DNA of 64,000 bases from Bacillus sonorensis NBRC 101234 = KCTC 13918 (GCF_001592005.1 NZ_BCVZ01000001.1:434001-498000); one strand, 5' to 3'; counted from the first letter of the stretch, positions 38,590 to 47,647 are shown. Program-made: numbers and translations. Notes: a model not told the origin generated them from the letters alone.

Positions 38590-39261
38590 TCAATAGTTAT
38601 CGTCTTGTTTCCCGGCTTCACCGCCGACAATGGAAACCCCGGCGCTCGCTCCGATGCGGCTTGCTCCCGCTGCGATCATTTTTTCAACATCCTCTTTTGT
38701 TCTGATGCCACCGGATGCTTTGACCCCAATGTCAGGTCCTACGGTTTTCCGCATTAACGCGATATCTTCCGCTGTTGCTCCGCCTGTGGAGAATCCTGTG
38801 GACGTTTTGACGTAATCAGCACCCGCTGCGACTGCCAAACGGCATGCACGCTCTTTTTCTTCATCTGTCAAAAGACATGTTTCAATAATGACTTTGACAA
38901 GGGCTTTTCCGGCTGCGGCTTCTACAACGCCGCGGATATCTGATTCAACCAGCTTATCGTCGCCGTCTTTTAAAGCGGCGATGTTGATGACCACATCCAC
39001 CTCTGTCGCGCCTTTTGCAATGGCGTCTTTCGTCTCAAACGCTTTTGTTTCAGATGTATTGGCGCCCAAAGGGAAGCCGATGACTGTGCAAACATCAATT
39101 CCGGTTCCAGCCAGTTCTTTGGCGGCAAATTCCACCCATGTCGGATTGACGCAGACTGAAGCGAATTGGTATGTTTTCGCTTCCTCTATTAACTTCTTTA
39201 TGTCTGATTTTTGTGTATGCGGTTTCAATGCTGTATGATCAATTTGTTTTGCAATCGTCAT
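38590..39261 (-). CDS. deoC: Deoxyribose-phosphate aldolase DeoC (Dra)
   Basis: 223 residues from the ATG at 39261, the B. subtilis length. Class I aldolase converting deoxyribose-5-P to acetaldehyde and glyceraldehyde-3-P. Catalytic Asp lies in [12 protein letters not shown] near 92-95, the Schiff-base Lys in [11 protein letters not shown] near 152, and a second conserved Lys in GVKASGGIR near 180. First gene of the operon, directly behind the DeoR-controlled promoter. Confidence 0.97.
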   Translation of the reverse strand: MTIAKQIDHTALKPHTQKSDIKKLIEEAKTYQFASVCVNPTWVEFAAKELAGTGIDVCTVIGFPLGANTSETKAFETKDAIAKGATEVDVVINIAALKDGDDKLVESDIRGVVEAAAGKALVKVIIETCLLTDEEKERACRLAVAAGADYVKTSTGFSTGGATAEDIALMRKTVGPDIGVKASGGIRTKEDVEKMIAAGASRIGASAGVSIVGGEAGKQDDNY

Positions 39262-39293
39262 ATACAAGCACTTCCTTTGTCTAAGATAGTTTC

Positions 39294-39322
39294 AGCATAA
39301 CTGATTTTTGAACAAATGTAAA
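39294..39322 (-). promoter_or_regulatory. SigA promoter of deoC-nupC-pdp
   Basis: Minus-strand TTTACA (39322-39317), 17-nt spacer, TATGCT (39299-39294). A DeoR half-site (TTGTTCAA, 39308-39315) lies between the -35 and -10. Confidence 0.85.
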
Positions 39323-39329
39323 TTACCAC

Positions 39330-39345
39330 ATGAAATTTTGTTCAT
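39330..39345 (-). promoter_or_regulatory. DeoR operator palindrome
   Basis: ATGAACAAAATTTCAT, nearly the B. subtilis DeoR palindrome, centred about 50 bp upstream of the transcription start. With the half-site in the promoter spacer it reproduces the known cooperative DeoR arrangement. Confidence 0.88.
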
Positions 39346-39368
39346 TAGAAAATAACGTTAATTCAAGG

Positions 39369-40322
39369 TCAATCTTCCTGACCCTTTTTTAACAATTCCT
39401 TTGCCGTATGCTGATCGATAATCAGCACATTGGCGTATTTGCCTTTCAGCGCCCCGTGAATGGCAGCCGTTTTCCTCAGGCCGCCGGCGATGAGAATTGA
39501 TCGTTCCTTCTCCCTTAAATCCCCCAGCTCTACACCGATTGTTCTGGCATTGATGGCTTCGCTGCATATGTTTCCATCAGCATCAAAAAACCGCGAACAA
39601 ATGTCGCCGACGCCTTTTGTTTTGAGCAGGGATTTTTCTTTCTCGCTGAAATAGCCGAGTCTGAACAGCAGTGCTTCATCGCGAACCGTTCCAACCGTAA
39701 AAAGCGCGATGTTGGCTTGTTTGCCCATCTCCATGATCCGTTTGATATGGCGGTCTTGCTCTACCATCTGTTTAACCTCGGCATGATCAAACACGACCGG
39801 GAGCGGGAGATATCTCGGCATCGTTTGAAAAGCCTCGGCAAACAGCTGAATTGTTTCTGCCGAATATGTATTGACTTGTGAATGGCTGATCCCGCCTTTC
39901 AACTGGACGACCTCTACGCCTTTCACTTGTTTGGCGTGGAGATTTTGTGCAACCTGATACATGGTCGTTCCCCAGCTGACGCCGACGATGTCGCCATCTT
40001 TAACGGCGCCGTGCATATATTCCGCACCGTAGCGGCTGAGATAGTGCGTGATGATCGTATAATCCTCCGTCGGTGAAAAAACGACGTGCGCCTCAAGCAG
40101 ACCGTATTTCTCTTCAAGCATCGAACCGAGCGCATCCATGTCCTCAAACGGGTCCATGATGCGGATCTGTACATACCCCTTTTCCTTTGCATATTGCAGC
40201 AGCCTGGATACTGTCGGCCTTGAAATTTGAAGCTGTTCAGCGATTTGCTGCTGGCTGTAATCAGACTGATAATAAAGTCTTGCAGCTTCAATGCTCAATT
40301 GCTGTTTTTCCCTGTCCATCAC
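39369..40322 (-). CDS. deoR: Deoxyribonucleoside regulator DeoR (SorC family)
   Basis: About 317 residues. N-terminal helix-turn-helix (YSQQQIAEQLQISRPTVSRL, residues ~20-39) and a SorC-type sugar-phosphate-binding domain. Binds deoxyribose-5-P, which releases it from the operator at 39330-39345. Two adjacent ATGs (40322, 40319) follow GGGGAGG. Transcribed on the same strand just upstream of the operon it controls. Not related to the DeoR-family (LacR-type) proteins at 5909 and 10207 despite the name. Confidence 0.95.
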   Translation of the reverse strand: MMDREKQQLSIEAARLYYQSDYSQQQIAEQLQISRPTVSRLLQYAKEKGYVQIRIMDPFEDMDALGSMLEEKYGLLEAHVVFSPTEDYTIITHYLSRYGAEYMHGAVKDGDIVGVSWGTTMYQVAQNLHAKQVKGVEVVQLKGGISHSQVNTYSAETIQLFAEAFQTMPRYLPLPVVFDHAEVKQMVEQDRHIKRIMEMGKQANIALFTVGTVRDEALLFRLGYFSEKEKSLLKTKGVGDICSRFFDADGNICSEAINARTIGVELGDLREKERSILIAGGLRKTAAIHGALKGKYANVLIIDQHTAKELLKKGQED

Positions 40323-40444
40323 AAGCCTCCCCTTTAGTATCGCTTCATACCATCATATATACCCTTGCAGACTTTTTCAACCAGCCGGAACGCTGATGCA
40401 CATCCCGGCTGAAGCAAGTCTTTCTGCCGGCGTTATATGCCATG

Positions 40445-40475
40445 TTGACTATAGTAAACTTGTACTGTTTATAAC
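40445..40475 (+). promoter_or_regulatory. Possible promoter of rap-phr
   Basis: TTGACT (40445-40450) followed after 17-19 nt by TTTATA/TATAAC. The match is moderate and no ComA box was found upstream. Confidence 0.4.
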
Positions 40476-40549
40476 TATTAATATACCATTATTATGATAA
40501 AATGGGTAATGTAGGGGAGGTTACCATATTGGTGAATGGAGGGTGAAGA

Positions 40550-41653
40550 GTGGCAGCAAAAATCGCATTCGAAGCAGTGGGAAACAGCTTGAATCAATGG
40601 TACGGGCTGATCAGGCAGAACAACATTACAGAGGCGGCCGCCATGAGGGAAGAAATTAAGAGGACGCTTGATGCGATGGAAGAAAATCAGGATGTGCTTC
40701 TGTATTTCAACCTCATTGATTCGCGATTCAAACTGTTGACAGAACGGTATGAGGAATCCGGAACACTCTTAAAAAACATCAATAAAACACCGGAAGAAAT
40801 CGGCACGGACAACATGATTCAATACTATTTCTATTTTTTCAGCGGAATGTATGAGTTTTATAAAAAAGACTTCATCACCGCCATCAACTTCTACAAAATT
40901 GCCGAACATTCACTTTACAAAATCCCTGATGAAATCGAAATAGCCGAATTCCACTATCATCTGGCCATTGCTTACTATGAAATCAGACAAAACATTTTTT
41001 CATTAAACCATGCTGAAAAAGCGCTGGAATCCTTTCAAGCACATGACGAATACACAAGCAAAACACTCAAAAGCAAAATGGTGATTGCCGCCAATTATGT
41101 AGACCTTCAGCGGTTTCATGAAGCCGAAGAGCTTTATCGGAAGGTATACGGCGAAGCTTCTGCAGCCGGAGATTTCCGATCGGCCGGACTTGCCTGCATG
41201 AATTTGGGAATTTGCTATGAACGTCATGACCAGCTGCTTGAAGCAAGACAGTGCTTTGAAAAAGCATTGAACATTCCAGAACATCGGCAATCCGTCTTTT
41301 CTCTGCGGTCCAAATACATGCTGAGCCGTGTTCTCTACAAAATGGGACTGTATGCAGAGGCGCGTCACTGGTACCAAAAAGCGGCATCCCTCGCTTCGAA
41401 AAAGGAGCAGACTGAATTCCAGTCCAAACTCTTCATCATACATTCCCTGTATGAGAAATGCGATCCGGATGGAATCGATCAAGGCCTTAAACATCTGGAA
41501 AGGCAACAGCATTGGTCAGACGTAGCCGACCTGGCAATCAACTGTGCGAAATACTTCAAACAGGAAAACAACTATGTGCACTCAGCCAAATATTTTGAAA
41601 AAGCGTGCTATGCGAAAGATCAAATTTTCAAATTAACGGAGGCGGTTTCATGA
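40550..41653 (+). CDS. rap: Rap-family response-regulator aspartate phosphatase
   Basis: 367 residues, standard Rap length. Starts at GTG 40550 behind GGAGGG, giving the family N-terminus AAKIAFEAVGNSLNQWYGLI. An N-terminal three-helix bundle (to ~70) is followed by TPR repeats (for example AKSLALEN-type units near 130-360). Rap proteins dephosphorylate Spo0F or block ComA/DegU DNA binding and are inhibited by Phr pentapeptides. Which target this one has cannot be told. It overlaps a phr gene (ATGA). Confidence 0.94.
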   Translation: MAAKIAFEAVGNSLNQWYGLIRQNNITEAAAMREEIKRTLDAMEENQDVLLYFNLIDSRFKLLTERYEESGTLLKNINKTPEEIGTDNMIQYYFYFFSGMYEFYKKDFITAINFYKIAEHSLYKIPDEIEIAEFHYHLAIAYYEIRQNIFSLNHAEKALESFQAHDEYTSKTLKSKMVIAANYVDLQRFHEAEELYRKVYGEASAAGDFRSAGLACMNLGICYERHDQLLEARQCFEKALNIPEHRQSVFSLRSKYMLSRVLYKMGLYAEARHWYQKAASLASKKEQTEFQSKLFIIHSLYEKCDPDGIDQGLKHLERQQHWSDVADLAINCAKYFKQENNYVHSAKYFEKACYAKDQIFKLTEAVS

Positions 41654-41781
41654 AAAAACTGGCAGGCGTCGCATTGCTACTCGGCATACTGACAGCAGGG
41701 GTCACTTCCCATGGAGTGTCAGATCAGAAGGCAGTAAGTCAAATCCCGGTGAAGGTCACGGAAAACGCCGGTTTCGGCTAA
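41650..41781 (+). CDS. phr: Phr signalling peptide precursor
   Basis: 43 residues, missed by ordinary length cut-offs. Its ATG overlaps the rap stop. N-terminal signal peptide MKKLAGVALLLGILTAG, then a short polar export region ending QIPVKVTENAGFG. The mature Phr peptide is normally five residues near the C-terminus with a basic residue at position 2; here only PVKVT or VKVTE offers a basic residue, and the final residues NAGFG do not fit. Translationally coupled to rap and followed by a terminator. Confidence 0.88.
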   Translation: MKKLAGVALLLGILTAGVTSHGVSDQKAVSQIPVKVTENAGFG

Positions 41782-41799
41782 TATGAAGAGCGTTATTCA

Positions 41800-41843
41800 A
41801 GAAAAAGGTGTTGTGTGTTTTTTCACAACGCCTTTTTCTTTTT
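41800..41843. terminator. rap-phr terminator
   Basis: AAAAAGGTGTTGTG/CACAACGCCTTTTT stem followed by T residues. Its T tract runs into the left target duplication of the NUDIX cassette. Confidence 0.88.
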
Positions 41844-41847
41844 AAAA
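41840..41847. repeat. Left 8-bp target-site duplication of the NUDIX cassette
   Basis: TTTTAAAA immediately before the left inverted end; identical to 42533-42540. Confidence 0.65.
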
Positions 41848-41880
41848 GGCTCTGTTGAATTTTAATGCTGATCATGCATA

Positions 41881-41915
41881 AAAATATATAGGAAACCCTA
41901 TTTATTAGGGTTTCC
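41881..41915 (-). terminator. Terminator of the NUDIX gene
   Basis: Minus-strand GGAAACCCTA/TAGGGTTTCC stem with a 5-nt loop and a T-rich 3' flank, inside the cassette. Confidence 0.75.
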
Positions 41916-41957
41916 TCCATTCTTGTTAAACCAACATCCCCGTCAGCTCATTAAGAA

Positions 41958-42416
41958 CTATTTAATCAGTTGCTCATTATACACGCTAATTGAGTGTAAA
42001 TTCTCTTTTAATAAGTTATCAATTATTTGCTTTATTACATTTGGTTCTCGTAAATCTTCGTTTTCAAATGTGACAAGGTCATTTGCTTTTATCCACTTGC
42101 TGTCTGAAATTTCATCTTCTTCGAGATTTAAAGAACCTCCAGTAACTTCACCAATAAAATGAAATAAAATAACTTGATTGTTCGTACTACTGATAAAATT
42201 ATATATACCAGTAGTGGCAATCAGGTTTACGTCCAACCCAGTTTCCTCTTTAACTTCCCTTCGAGCTGAGTAGAGAATGTCCTCTCCATATTCGATACGT
42301 CCACCCGGAAAGTTCCATTTATTAACAGCAGCAGGTTTATTCTCTCTTATAATCAAGACTTTATCATCACTAAAGATTGATACACTTGCTACTAAAACAA
42401 TTCCATTTTGCGACAT
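41958..42416 (-). CDS. NUDIX hydrolase, cassette-borne
   Basis: 152 residues with a complete NUDIX box, G-X5-E-X7-REVKEETG (residues 39-60), so it should hydrolyse a nucleoside-diphosphate-linked substrate with Mg. MutT-like fold with the PGGR loop; substrate not predictable. Codon use and composition are AT-rich relative to rap and ydaJ on either side. It lies alone between inverted ends and target duplications, so it is probably a recently acquired passenger gene. Confidence 0.9.
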   Translation of the reverse strand: MSQNGIVLVASVSIFSDDKVLIIRENKPAAVNKWNFPGGRIEYGEDILYSARREVKEETGLDVNLIATTGIYNFISSTNNQVILFHFIGEVTGGSLNLEEDEISDSKWIKANDLVTFENEDLREPNVIKQIIDNLLKENLHSISVYNEQLIK

Positions 42417-42532
42417 CCATTTCTCCTCAGTTCTCTTTGGAAATTATACCTCATCGAACACTTGTTTCTATTTATGATTATATCAAGGAATCGTATAGGT
42501 ATCAAATATCAACATTTACCTATAACAGAGCC

Positions 42533-42540
42533 TTTTAAAA
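42533..42540. repeat. Right 8-bp target-site duplication of the NUDIX cassette
   Basis: TTTTAAAA immediately after the right inverted end; identical to 41840-41847. Confidence 0.65.
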
Positions 42541-42603
42541 AAGCGTTTTGCTTCACTATGTCCCCCCTTCACATCCGGATAGCGCAAAGTGCAATGCCCT
42601 ATC

Positions 42604-42629
42604 CTGTGCAAATAATGCACAGCTTTTTA
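42604..42629 (+). terminator. Small terminator hairpin upstream of ydaJ
   Basis: CTGTGCA/TGCACAG stem, AATAA loop and five T residues. It would shield ydaJ from upstream transcription; before the cassette inserted it may have been a second rap-phr terminator. Confidence 0.6.
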
Positions 42630-42701
42630 TTGATCTTAAAGTCCTGATTCGAAAATGATGAGAAAGACCGAAAAAAATCTAGCAATCTCCAATTTTTCAT
42701 T

Positions 42702-42707
42702 TATAAT
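42702..42707 (+). promoter_or_regulatory. Possible -10 of the ydaJKLMN promoter
   Basis: TATAAT 42 nt before the ydaJ start. No good -35 at 16-18 nt, so an activator or another sigma factor may be needed. Confidence 0.4.
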
Positions 42708-42748
42708 ATATGAAATATGTAAGGAAACGAATCAGGGGGGATGTGTCC

Positions 42749-43843
42749 GTGAGGCATATATTGACAGGGATTATCTTATGCTGTTTATTTATCAGTCTTT
42801 CCGCCGGTTGCATTGTAGCTGAAAGCAAGTCGAAAAAACAAACGGCCGCAGATACCGCCAATGAACCGCTACAGCCTGCCGAGTACTTTGTTTACCATCA
42901 TTTAATGAATGATCAGTGGCTGATCAGAACCGATCTTTCCGATCAGCCTGTCTACTTATCAGAATCGCTCGGCTTATGGATGGAATTTTTGGCCGCCAAA
43001 AGGGACCGTTCACATTTTCAAGAGCAATATCAGCACCTGAACGAATCCTTTTTGTTGAACAACGGCCTGATTTCATGGAAAATTCAAGACGGTCAAGCAA
43101 GCCGAACAAACGCACTGATCGATGATCTCAGAATCATGCAGAGTCTGGATCAAGCTGCCGCTCTATGGGGCAACAGCCAGTATGAGCAAACCGCCCGGAA
43201 AATCGGCGCTGCCATAAAATCGTACAACATGAACAACGGGATATTCACTGATTTTTACGATTCCTCTTCCCGAGCAGCGGCGAAGGATATCACCCTTTCA
43301 TATATCATGCCTGACGCACTATCTGTTTTGAAAAAGTACGGAACCATAGATGAAGAAACTGAACAGCGGAACACAAACATTCTAGATCTTGCTCCTCTGA
43401 AAAACGGCTTTCTGCCGAAAATGTACAGCACAGAGAAAAAGGAATACAGCTATGACAGTGAAGTCAATCTCATTGATCAACTGTACACGGCTTGGCACTT
43501 GCAGCCTGGGGATACAAAAGCCGCTGCTATGGCGGATTGGATCAAGCAGGAATTTCAAACGAACGGAAAGCTGTATGGACGGTATTGGGCGAATACAAAA
43601 AAGCCGGCTGTTCAATATGAGTCTCCATCCGTTTACGCTTTGGCCATTTTATTTTTAATGAAACAACATGAAGACAGAAGCGTGGTCAAAGCGATATATG
43701 AAAAAATGACTTCTTTCGAAATTCTTGACCCATCCGCTGCCTATTACGGGGGATATATGAGCGGCAGCAATACGCACTCTTTTGACAACCTGCTGCCATT
43801 ATTGGCTGAAAGGAAACTTTTTGATGAAAATGTCATTCAATGA
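42749..43843 (+). CDS. ydaJ: YdaJ, GH8-like lipoprotein glycoside hydrolase
   Basis: 364 residues from the GTG at 42749, eight bases after GGGGGG; reading from 42710 adds a non-homologous leader. Lipoprotein signal with lipobox LSAGC near residue 20, so it is anchored outside the membrane. The rest resembles GH8/bacterial cellulase-like (alpha/alpha)6 barrels seen with cellulose-type synthases. In B. subtilis ydaJ heads ydaJKLMN, a c-di-GMP-regulated exopolysaccharide operon, and probably trims the polymer. Overlaps ydaK. Confidence 0.9.
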   Translation: MRHILTGIILCCLFISLSAGCIVAESKSKKQTAADTANEPLQPAEYFVYHHLMNDQWLIRTDLSDQPVYLSESLGLWMEFLAAKRDRSHFQEQYQHLNESFLLNNGLISWKIQDGQASRTNALIDDLRIMQSLDQAAALWGNSQYEQTARKIGAAIKSYNMNNGIFTDFYDSSSRAAAKDITLSYIMPDALSVLKKYGTIDEETEQRNTNILDLAPLKNGFLPKMYSTEKKEYSYDSEVNLIDQLYTAWHLQPGDTKAAAMADWIKQEFQTNGKLYGRYWANTKKPAVQYESPSVYALAILFLMKQHEDRSVVKAIYEKMTSFEILDPSAAYYGGYMSGSNTHSFDNLLPLLAERKLFDENVIQ

Positions 43844-44672
43844 ATCACAGAAAATATTTGCCTATATAACAGGGTTCGTCGCGGCCCTTTCTCTTTTTTT
43901 GCATTATGCCGTCCAGCAGCCTGAAGGCGTGTTGATGACTTGCATCACATTTGCCGTGATCGGCGCGGGGATTTGGCTCGGTCCGATTTACGCACTATCA
44001 GGCACCTTTATCATCGTGTTTATTCTCGGGACTTTAATGATGTTTTTTCATGCCGAGCAAGTTGTGCCTTTTCCGGCTGATGAAGGAATGCGAATGCTCG
44101 CGTTCTGGGGGGCTGCGCTTTTGGTACTGTCCTTTTTATCAGGAAGAATCCATGATATCGCGAAAGAGCTTCATCATTCAGTCAAGCGGCTTCAGTCTGA
44201 AATCAAAAGCTTTGTAGCGATTGACACAGTGACGGGTTTTGATAATGCAGAGAGAATGAAGCTTGAGCTCTCTGAAGAAATCAAACGGGCGGAGCGGTAT
44301 GGCAACTCCTTTGTTTTTTTGCTGCTTCAGCTCCATTATTTCAAAGAGTTTAAGTCCTTATACGGTGAAAAAGAAACCGATCGCCTCTTTCAATTTGTGA
44401 GCAGTCAAATCAGATCGCTTGTACGGGAAACGGATAAAAAATTCCGCCCCTCTGAGGAACGGTTCGGCATCGTACTGACTCACACACCTGCGGAACATAT
44501 GCCTGCTGTCCTATCAAAGCTGAAAAACCAGCTGGACACGTATCAGCTGGAAAATGGCAAATATGTCAGCTTAACCTTCCATGTCTGTTACTTATCCTAT
44601 CGAAAAGATTTGAAAACGGCTGATCAATTTTTAGAAGAACTGGAAAATGAGATGATGATGAATGAACTGTAA
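43824..44672 (+). CDS. ydaK: YdaK, degenerate GGDEF c-di-GMP receptor
   Basis: 282 residues from the ATG at 43824, overlapping the ydaJ stop. Four membrane helices (residues ~12-108) and a GGDEF-like domain. The active-site loop reads SEERF (210-214) in place of GGDEF, so it should not make c-di-GMP, but an RxxD inhibitory-site motif, RETD (201-204), sits exactly five residues before it. An intact I-site with a dead active site is the hallmark of a c-di-GMP receptor, matching the known role of B. subtilis YdaK. Confidence 0.93.
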   Translation: MKMSFNESQKIFAYITGFVAALSLFLHYAVQQPEGVLMTCITFAVIGAGIWLGPIYALSGTFIIVFILGTLMMFFHAEQVVPFPADEGMRMLAFWGAALLVLSFLSGRIHDIAKELHHSVKRLQSEIKSFVAIDTVTGFDNAERMKLELSEEIKRAERYGNSFVFLLLQLHYFKEFKSLYGEKETDRLFQFVSSQIRSLVRETDKKFRPSEERFGIVLTHTPAEHMPAVLSKLKNQLDTYQLENGKYVSLTFHVCYLSYRKDLKTADQFLEELENEMMMNEL

Positions 44673-46392
44673 GCCGATACGACTTCTATACGCAACTGTA
44701 CTCATCCTCTCGGCCGTTTTTTATGTTCCCGGCTCCGCCCAAGCAAAACGGGAGAATCACGGAATTCTCATCATCTATACAACCATCGATGGGAAAAAGT
44801 CTTCCCATGTGAAAATGCTTGATTTACTGGCGGGACATTTTACCTCGCATGTAACCGTCAAAAAAGATGCGGATGTTACCTCATCTGATCTTGAGGGAAA
44901 AGAACGGGTCATTTATTTCGGCCAAACGAAAAGAAAGCTGAGCAAAGAGCTGGTGTCACTGATCAGCGGCTTCCAAAAGCAGGTGGTTGCAATCGGCTTT
45001 AATGCCGGGCAAATCAGCCAATTTTCCGGCCTATCGCTGACACGCAAAGAAAATGTGTACCAAGTCCGCAGCAGCACTGAGAAAAACGAGGCCTCTTTGG
45101 AAACCGGGCTCGATGTGCTGGACGTCTCAGGGCTGAAAGGAAAAGCTTTATACACACACAAATCTAATGATGGGACATCCCATCCGTTTATATGGAAAAC
45201 CGAGCAGTCAAATGTATACATCGGCTTGACGAATCTGCAAAACAACTACCTGTTCGTGGCGAAACGGGTCAGAGAAGCATTTGGGGAACCTGCAGGCAGC
45301 ACGCTTTTATATCTCCGGCTGGAGGATATCAGCCCGATGTCAGATGAAAAATTGCTGCTTGAAGCCGGAACCTACCTGCATAAAAGACATATTCCTTTTA
45401 TCCTGGCCGTCATCCCGGTCTATCTGAACCCTAAAACAGGCGACAAAGTCTATTTAGCTGATAAGCCGAAGCTTGTCAAAACATTGCGAAAACTGCAGAA
45501 CATGGGCGGCAGTGTGGTTGTGCACGGATATACCCACGCCTACCGCTACAGTGAAACCGGGGAAGGGTTCGAATTTTGGGATGCTGAGGCAGATCAGCCG
45601 ATCACATCGCAAAATGCCGAGGATTCCCCGTCAATTTTACAAAAAGAACAGGATTTTCCGAATGAAACGGCTTATCACAACTATTTGAAACCGTTCCGGA
45701 AAAATGAAGAAACCTATACGCGAAAAAAACTGACGCACGCTATTGAGGATTTAACCGCGGAAGGGCTGTATCCGCTCGCATTTGAGGCACCGCACTATAC
45801 GATGTCAGAGCAAGGCTACCAAATTGCCTCTCAATATTTCTCAAGCATCATCGGACAGGTCCAGCTAAGTGATGCAACGTGGAAAACGTCCGGCACAGGT
45901 CCTTTTGTAACGAAACCCGCCATGCTGCACGGCATGACGCTGTATCCTGAAACACTCGGCTATGTCGATGCATCAGATCAGAATCCGCTCGGCAGTATAG
46001 AAGAGCACACCTCGCAAATGATCGATTTTGAAGGCGGAGTGGCAGGAGCATTTTACCATCCCTATCTGGGAATGACCTATTTGCCGGAGCTTGTCGACCA
46101 GATGGAACGCATTCCGAATAGCCGCTGGCTCGATTTAAAGAAAACGAAGCAAACCGTAAAAACAGACAAAGTGGAAATTCACACAAACGGAAACGGAACC
46201 ATTCAAGTAAACAGCAAGGTCAATGCCGTTGAAAAGTTTTTCGACCATCATCAGCAAAGCCCGCTGGAAAAGGCGCTATGGATTCTCTCAGCAGTCGTGC
46301 TCTTGTTTGTTGTCATGTTTGTGAGCTATACCTTTTACTTGAGAGCCACATTAAAAAAACGAATCTTTAAGGAGAGAAAAAGCCGTGGGTAA
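44662..46392 (+). CDS. ydaL: YdaL, DUF2334 polysaccharide-deacetylase-like membrane protein
   Basis: 576 residues: N-terminal signal helix (residues ~7-28), large extracellular region, and a C-terminal helix at ~530-553 with a basic tail. The middle holds the DUF2334 deacetylase-like fold with YLRLEDISPM (metal-site Asp) near residue 214, GSVVVHGYTHAY near 284 (His pair) and FEAPHYTMS near 374. Likely deacetylates the exopolysaccharide. Start overlaps the ydaK end; its own end overlaps ydaM. Confidence 0.9.
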   Translation: MNCKPIRLLYATVLILSAVFYVPGSAQAKRENHGILIIYTTIDGKKSSHVKMLDLLAGHFTSHVTVKKDADVTSSDLEGKERVIYFGQTKRKLSKELVSLISGFQKQVVAIGFNAGQISQFSGLSLTRKENVYQVRSSTEKNEASLETGLDVLDVSGLKGKALYTHKSNDGTSHPFIWKTEQSNVYIGLTNLQNNYLFVAKRVREAFGEPAGSTLLYLRLEDISPMSDEKLLLEAGTYLHKRHIPFILAVIPVYLNPKTGDKVYLADKPKLVKTLRKLQNMGGSVVVHGYTHAYRYSETGEGFEFWDAEADQPITSQNAEDSPSILQKEQDFPNETAYHNYLKPFRKNEETYTRKKLTHAIEDLTAEGLYPLAFEAPHYTMSEQGYQIASQYFSSIIGQVQLSDATWKTSGTGPFVTKPAMLHGMTLYPETLGYVDASDQNPLGSIEEHTSQMIDFEGGVAGAFYHPYLGMTYLPELVDQMERIPNSRWLDLKKTKQTVKTDKVEIHTNGNGTIQVNSKVNAVEKFFDHHQQSPLEKALWILSAVVLLFVVMFVSYTFYLRATLKKRIFKERKSRG

Positions 46393-47647
46393 TGTTCTGT
46401 TCTTTATCTCGTTAAGCTTAATATGGGTCATGCTTCTGTATCATATGTTCCTGATGCAGGGCGGATTCCGGCACTACATGACCTACGAACTGAACATTCC
46501 GAAGTGGAGAGAGAACTTGAAGGACCTTCCGAAGGTCAGCGTTCTGATTCCGGCGCATAATGAAGAGGTCGTGATTCGGCAGACGCTGAAGGCAATGGTA
46601 AACCTCTATTATCCGAAGGATCGGCTGGAGATTATCGTCATCAACGACAATTCATCAGACCGGACAGGCGAGATCGTGAATGAATTTTCGAGACAATACG
46701 GGTTTATTAAAATGGTCGTGACCAAACCGCCTCACGCCGGAAAAGGAAAATCCTCGGCTCTGAACTGCGGTTTTGCCGAATCGAACGGTGATGTCATTTG
46801 CGTCTATGACGCCGACAACACCCCGGAGAAGATGGCCGTATATTACCTTGTTCTCGGACTGATGAACGATCAGAAGGCCGGAGCCGTGGTAGGAAAATTC
46901 CGCGTCATCAATGCCGCAAAAACACTTCTGACAAAATTCATCAACATTGAAACGATCTGTTTTCAGTGGATGGCGCAGGGTGGAAGATGGAAATGGTTCA
47001 AAATCGCAACGATTCCCGGCACCAACTTTGCGATCCGCAGAAGCATCATCGAACAGCTTGGCGGCTGGGATGATAAAGCGCTGGCAGAGGATACCGAGCT
47101 TACGATCCGCGTGTATAACCTCGGCTACCACATCCGCTTCTTTCCGGCGGCTGTTACATGGGAGCAGGAACCGGAAACGTGGAAGGTCTGGTGGCGCCAG
47201 CGGACAAGATGGGCGCGCGGCAATCAATATGTCGTCCTGAAATTTCTATCGCAATTTTTCAAGCTGAAACGAAAACGGATTATCTTTGATTTGTTTTATT
47301 TCTTCTTTACGTATTTTTTGTTTTTCTTTGGCGTGATTATGTCTAATACAATTTTTATTGTGAATTTATTTTATGATTTGCACCTTTCAGTCGGTTTTTT
47401 GTCGATGATTTTATGGATCTTGGCCTTCTTTCTATTTATGACAGAGGTCATGATCACATTAAGCATCGAAAAAACAGAAATGAACAGGCAAAACTTTTTC
47501 ATCGTTTTTCTGATGTACTTTACATACTCACAGGCTTGGATTGTGCTCGTGATTTACTCCCTATTCGTAGAACTCAAGCACCGCCTATTCAAGCAGGAAG
47601 TGAAGTGGTACAAAACAGAACGATACAATCAAAGGAAAAGCGGGTGA
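46385..47647 (+). CDS. ydaM: YdaM, cellulose-synthase-like GT2 glycosyltransferase
   Basis: 420 residues, processive GT2 synthase. Catalytic motifs: VLIPAHNEE near 54, NDNSSDRT near 88 (first Asp), DADN near 139 (DxD-type), AEDTEL near 237 (catalytic ED) and QRTRW near 275 (QxxRW). N-terminal helix and about four C-terminal helices form the secretion channel. Starts at GTG 46385 behind AAGGAGA. The polymerising enzyme of the operon; product sugar unknown. Confidence 0.95.
   Translation: MGNVLFFISLSLIWVMLLYHMFLMQGGFRHYMTYELNIPKWRENLKDLPKVSVLIPAHNEEVVIRQTLKAMVNLYYPKDRLEIIVINDNSSDRTGEIVNEFSRQYGFIKMVVTKPPHAGKGKSSALNCGFAESNGDVICVYDADNTPEKMAVYYLVLGLMNDQKAGAVVGKFRVINAAKTLLTKFINIETICFQWMAQGGRWKWFKIATIPGTNFAIRRSIIEQLGGWDDKALAEDTELTIRVYNLGYHIRFFPAAVTWEQEPETWKVWWRQRTRWARGNQYVVLKFLSQFFKLKRKRIIFDLFYFFFTYFLFFFGVIMSNTIFIVNLFYDLHLSVGFLSMILWILAFFLFMTEVMITLSIEKTEMNRQNFFIVFLMYFTYSQAWIVLVIYSLFVELKHRLFKQEVKWYKTERYNQRKSG

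Larger units (their letters stand above)
41848..42532. mobile_element. Transposon-like cassette (685 bp) carrying a NUDIX gene, no transposase
   Basis: Starts GGCTCTGTT (41848-41856) and ends AACAGAGCC (42524-42532), perfect 9-bp inverted ends, each flanked by TTTTAAAA, an 8-bp direct repeat. The ends and the 8-bp duplication resemble the style of IS6-family elements. The interior is AT-rich and holds only one gene (41958-42416) and its terminator. This reads as a non-autonomous passenger cassette moved by a transposase supplied elsewhere. Because TTTTAAAA is palindromic, the 17-bp inverted repeat as a whole could instead be a chance structure, but that is unlikely. Confidence 0.65.
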
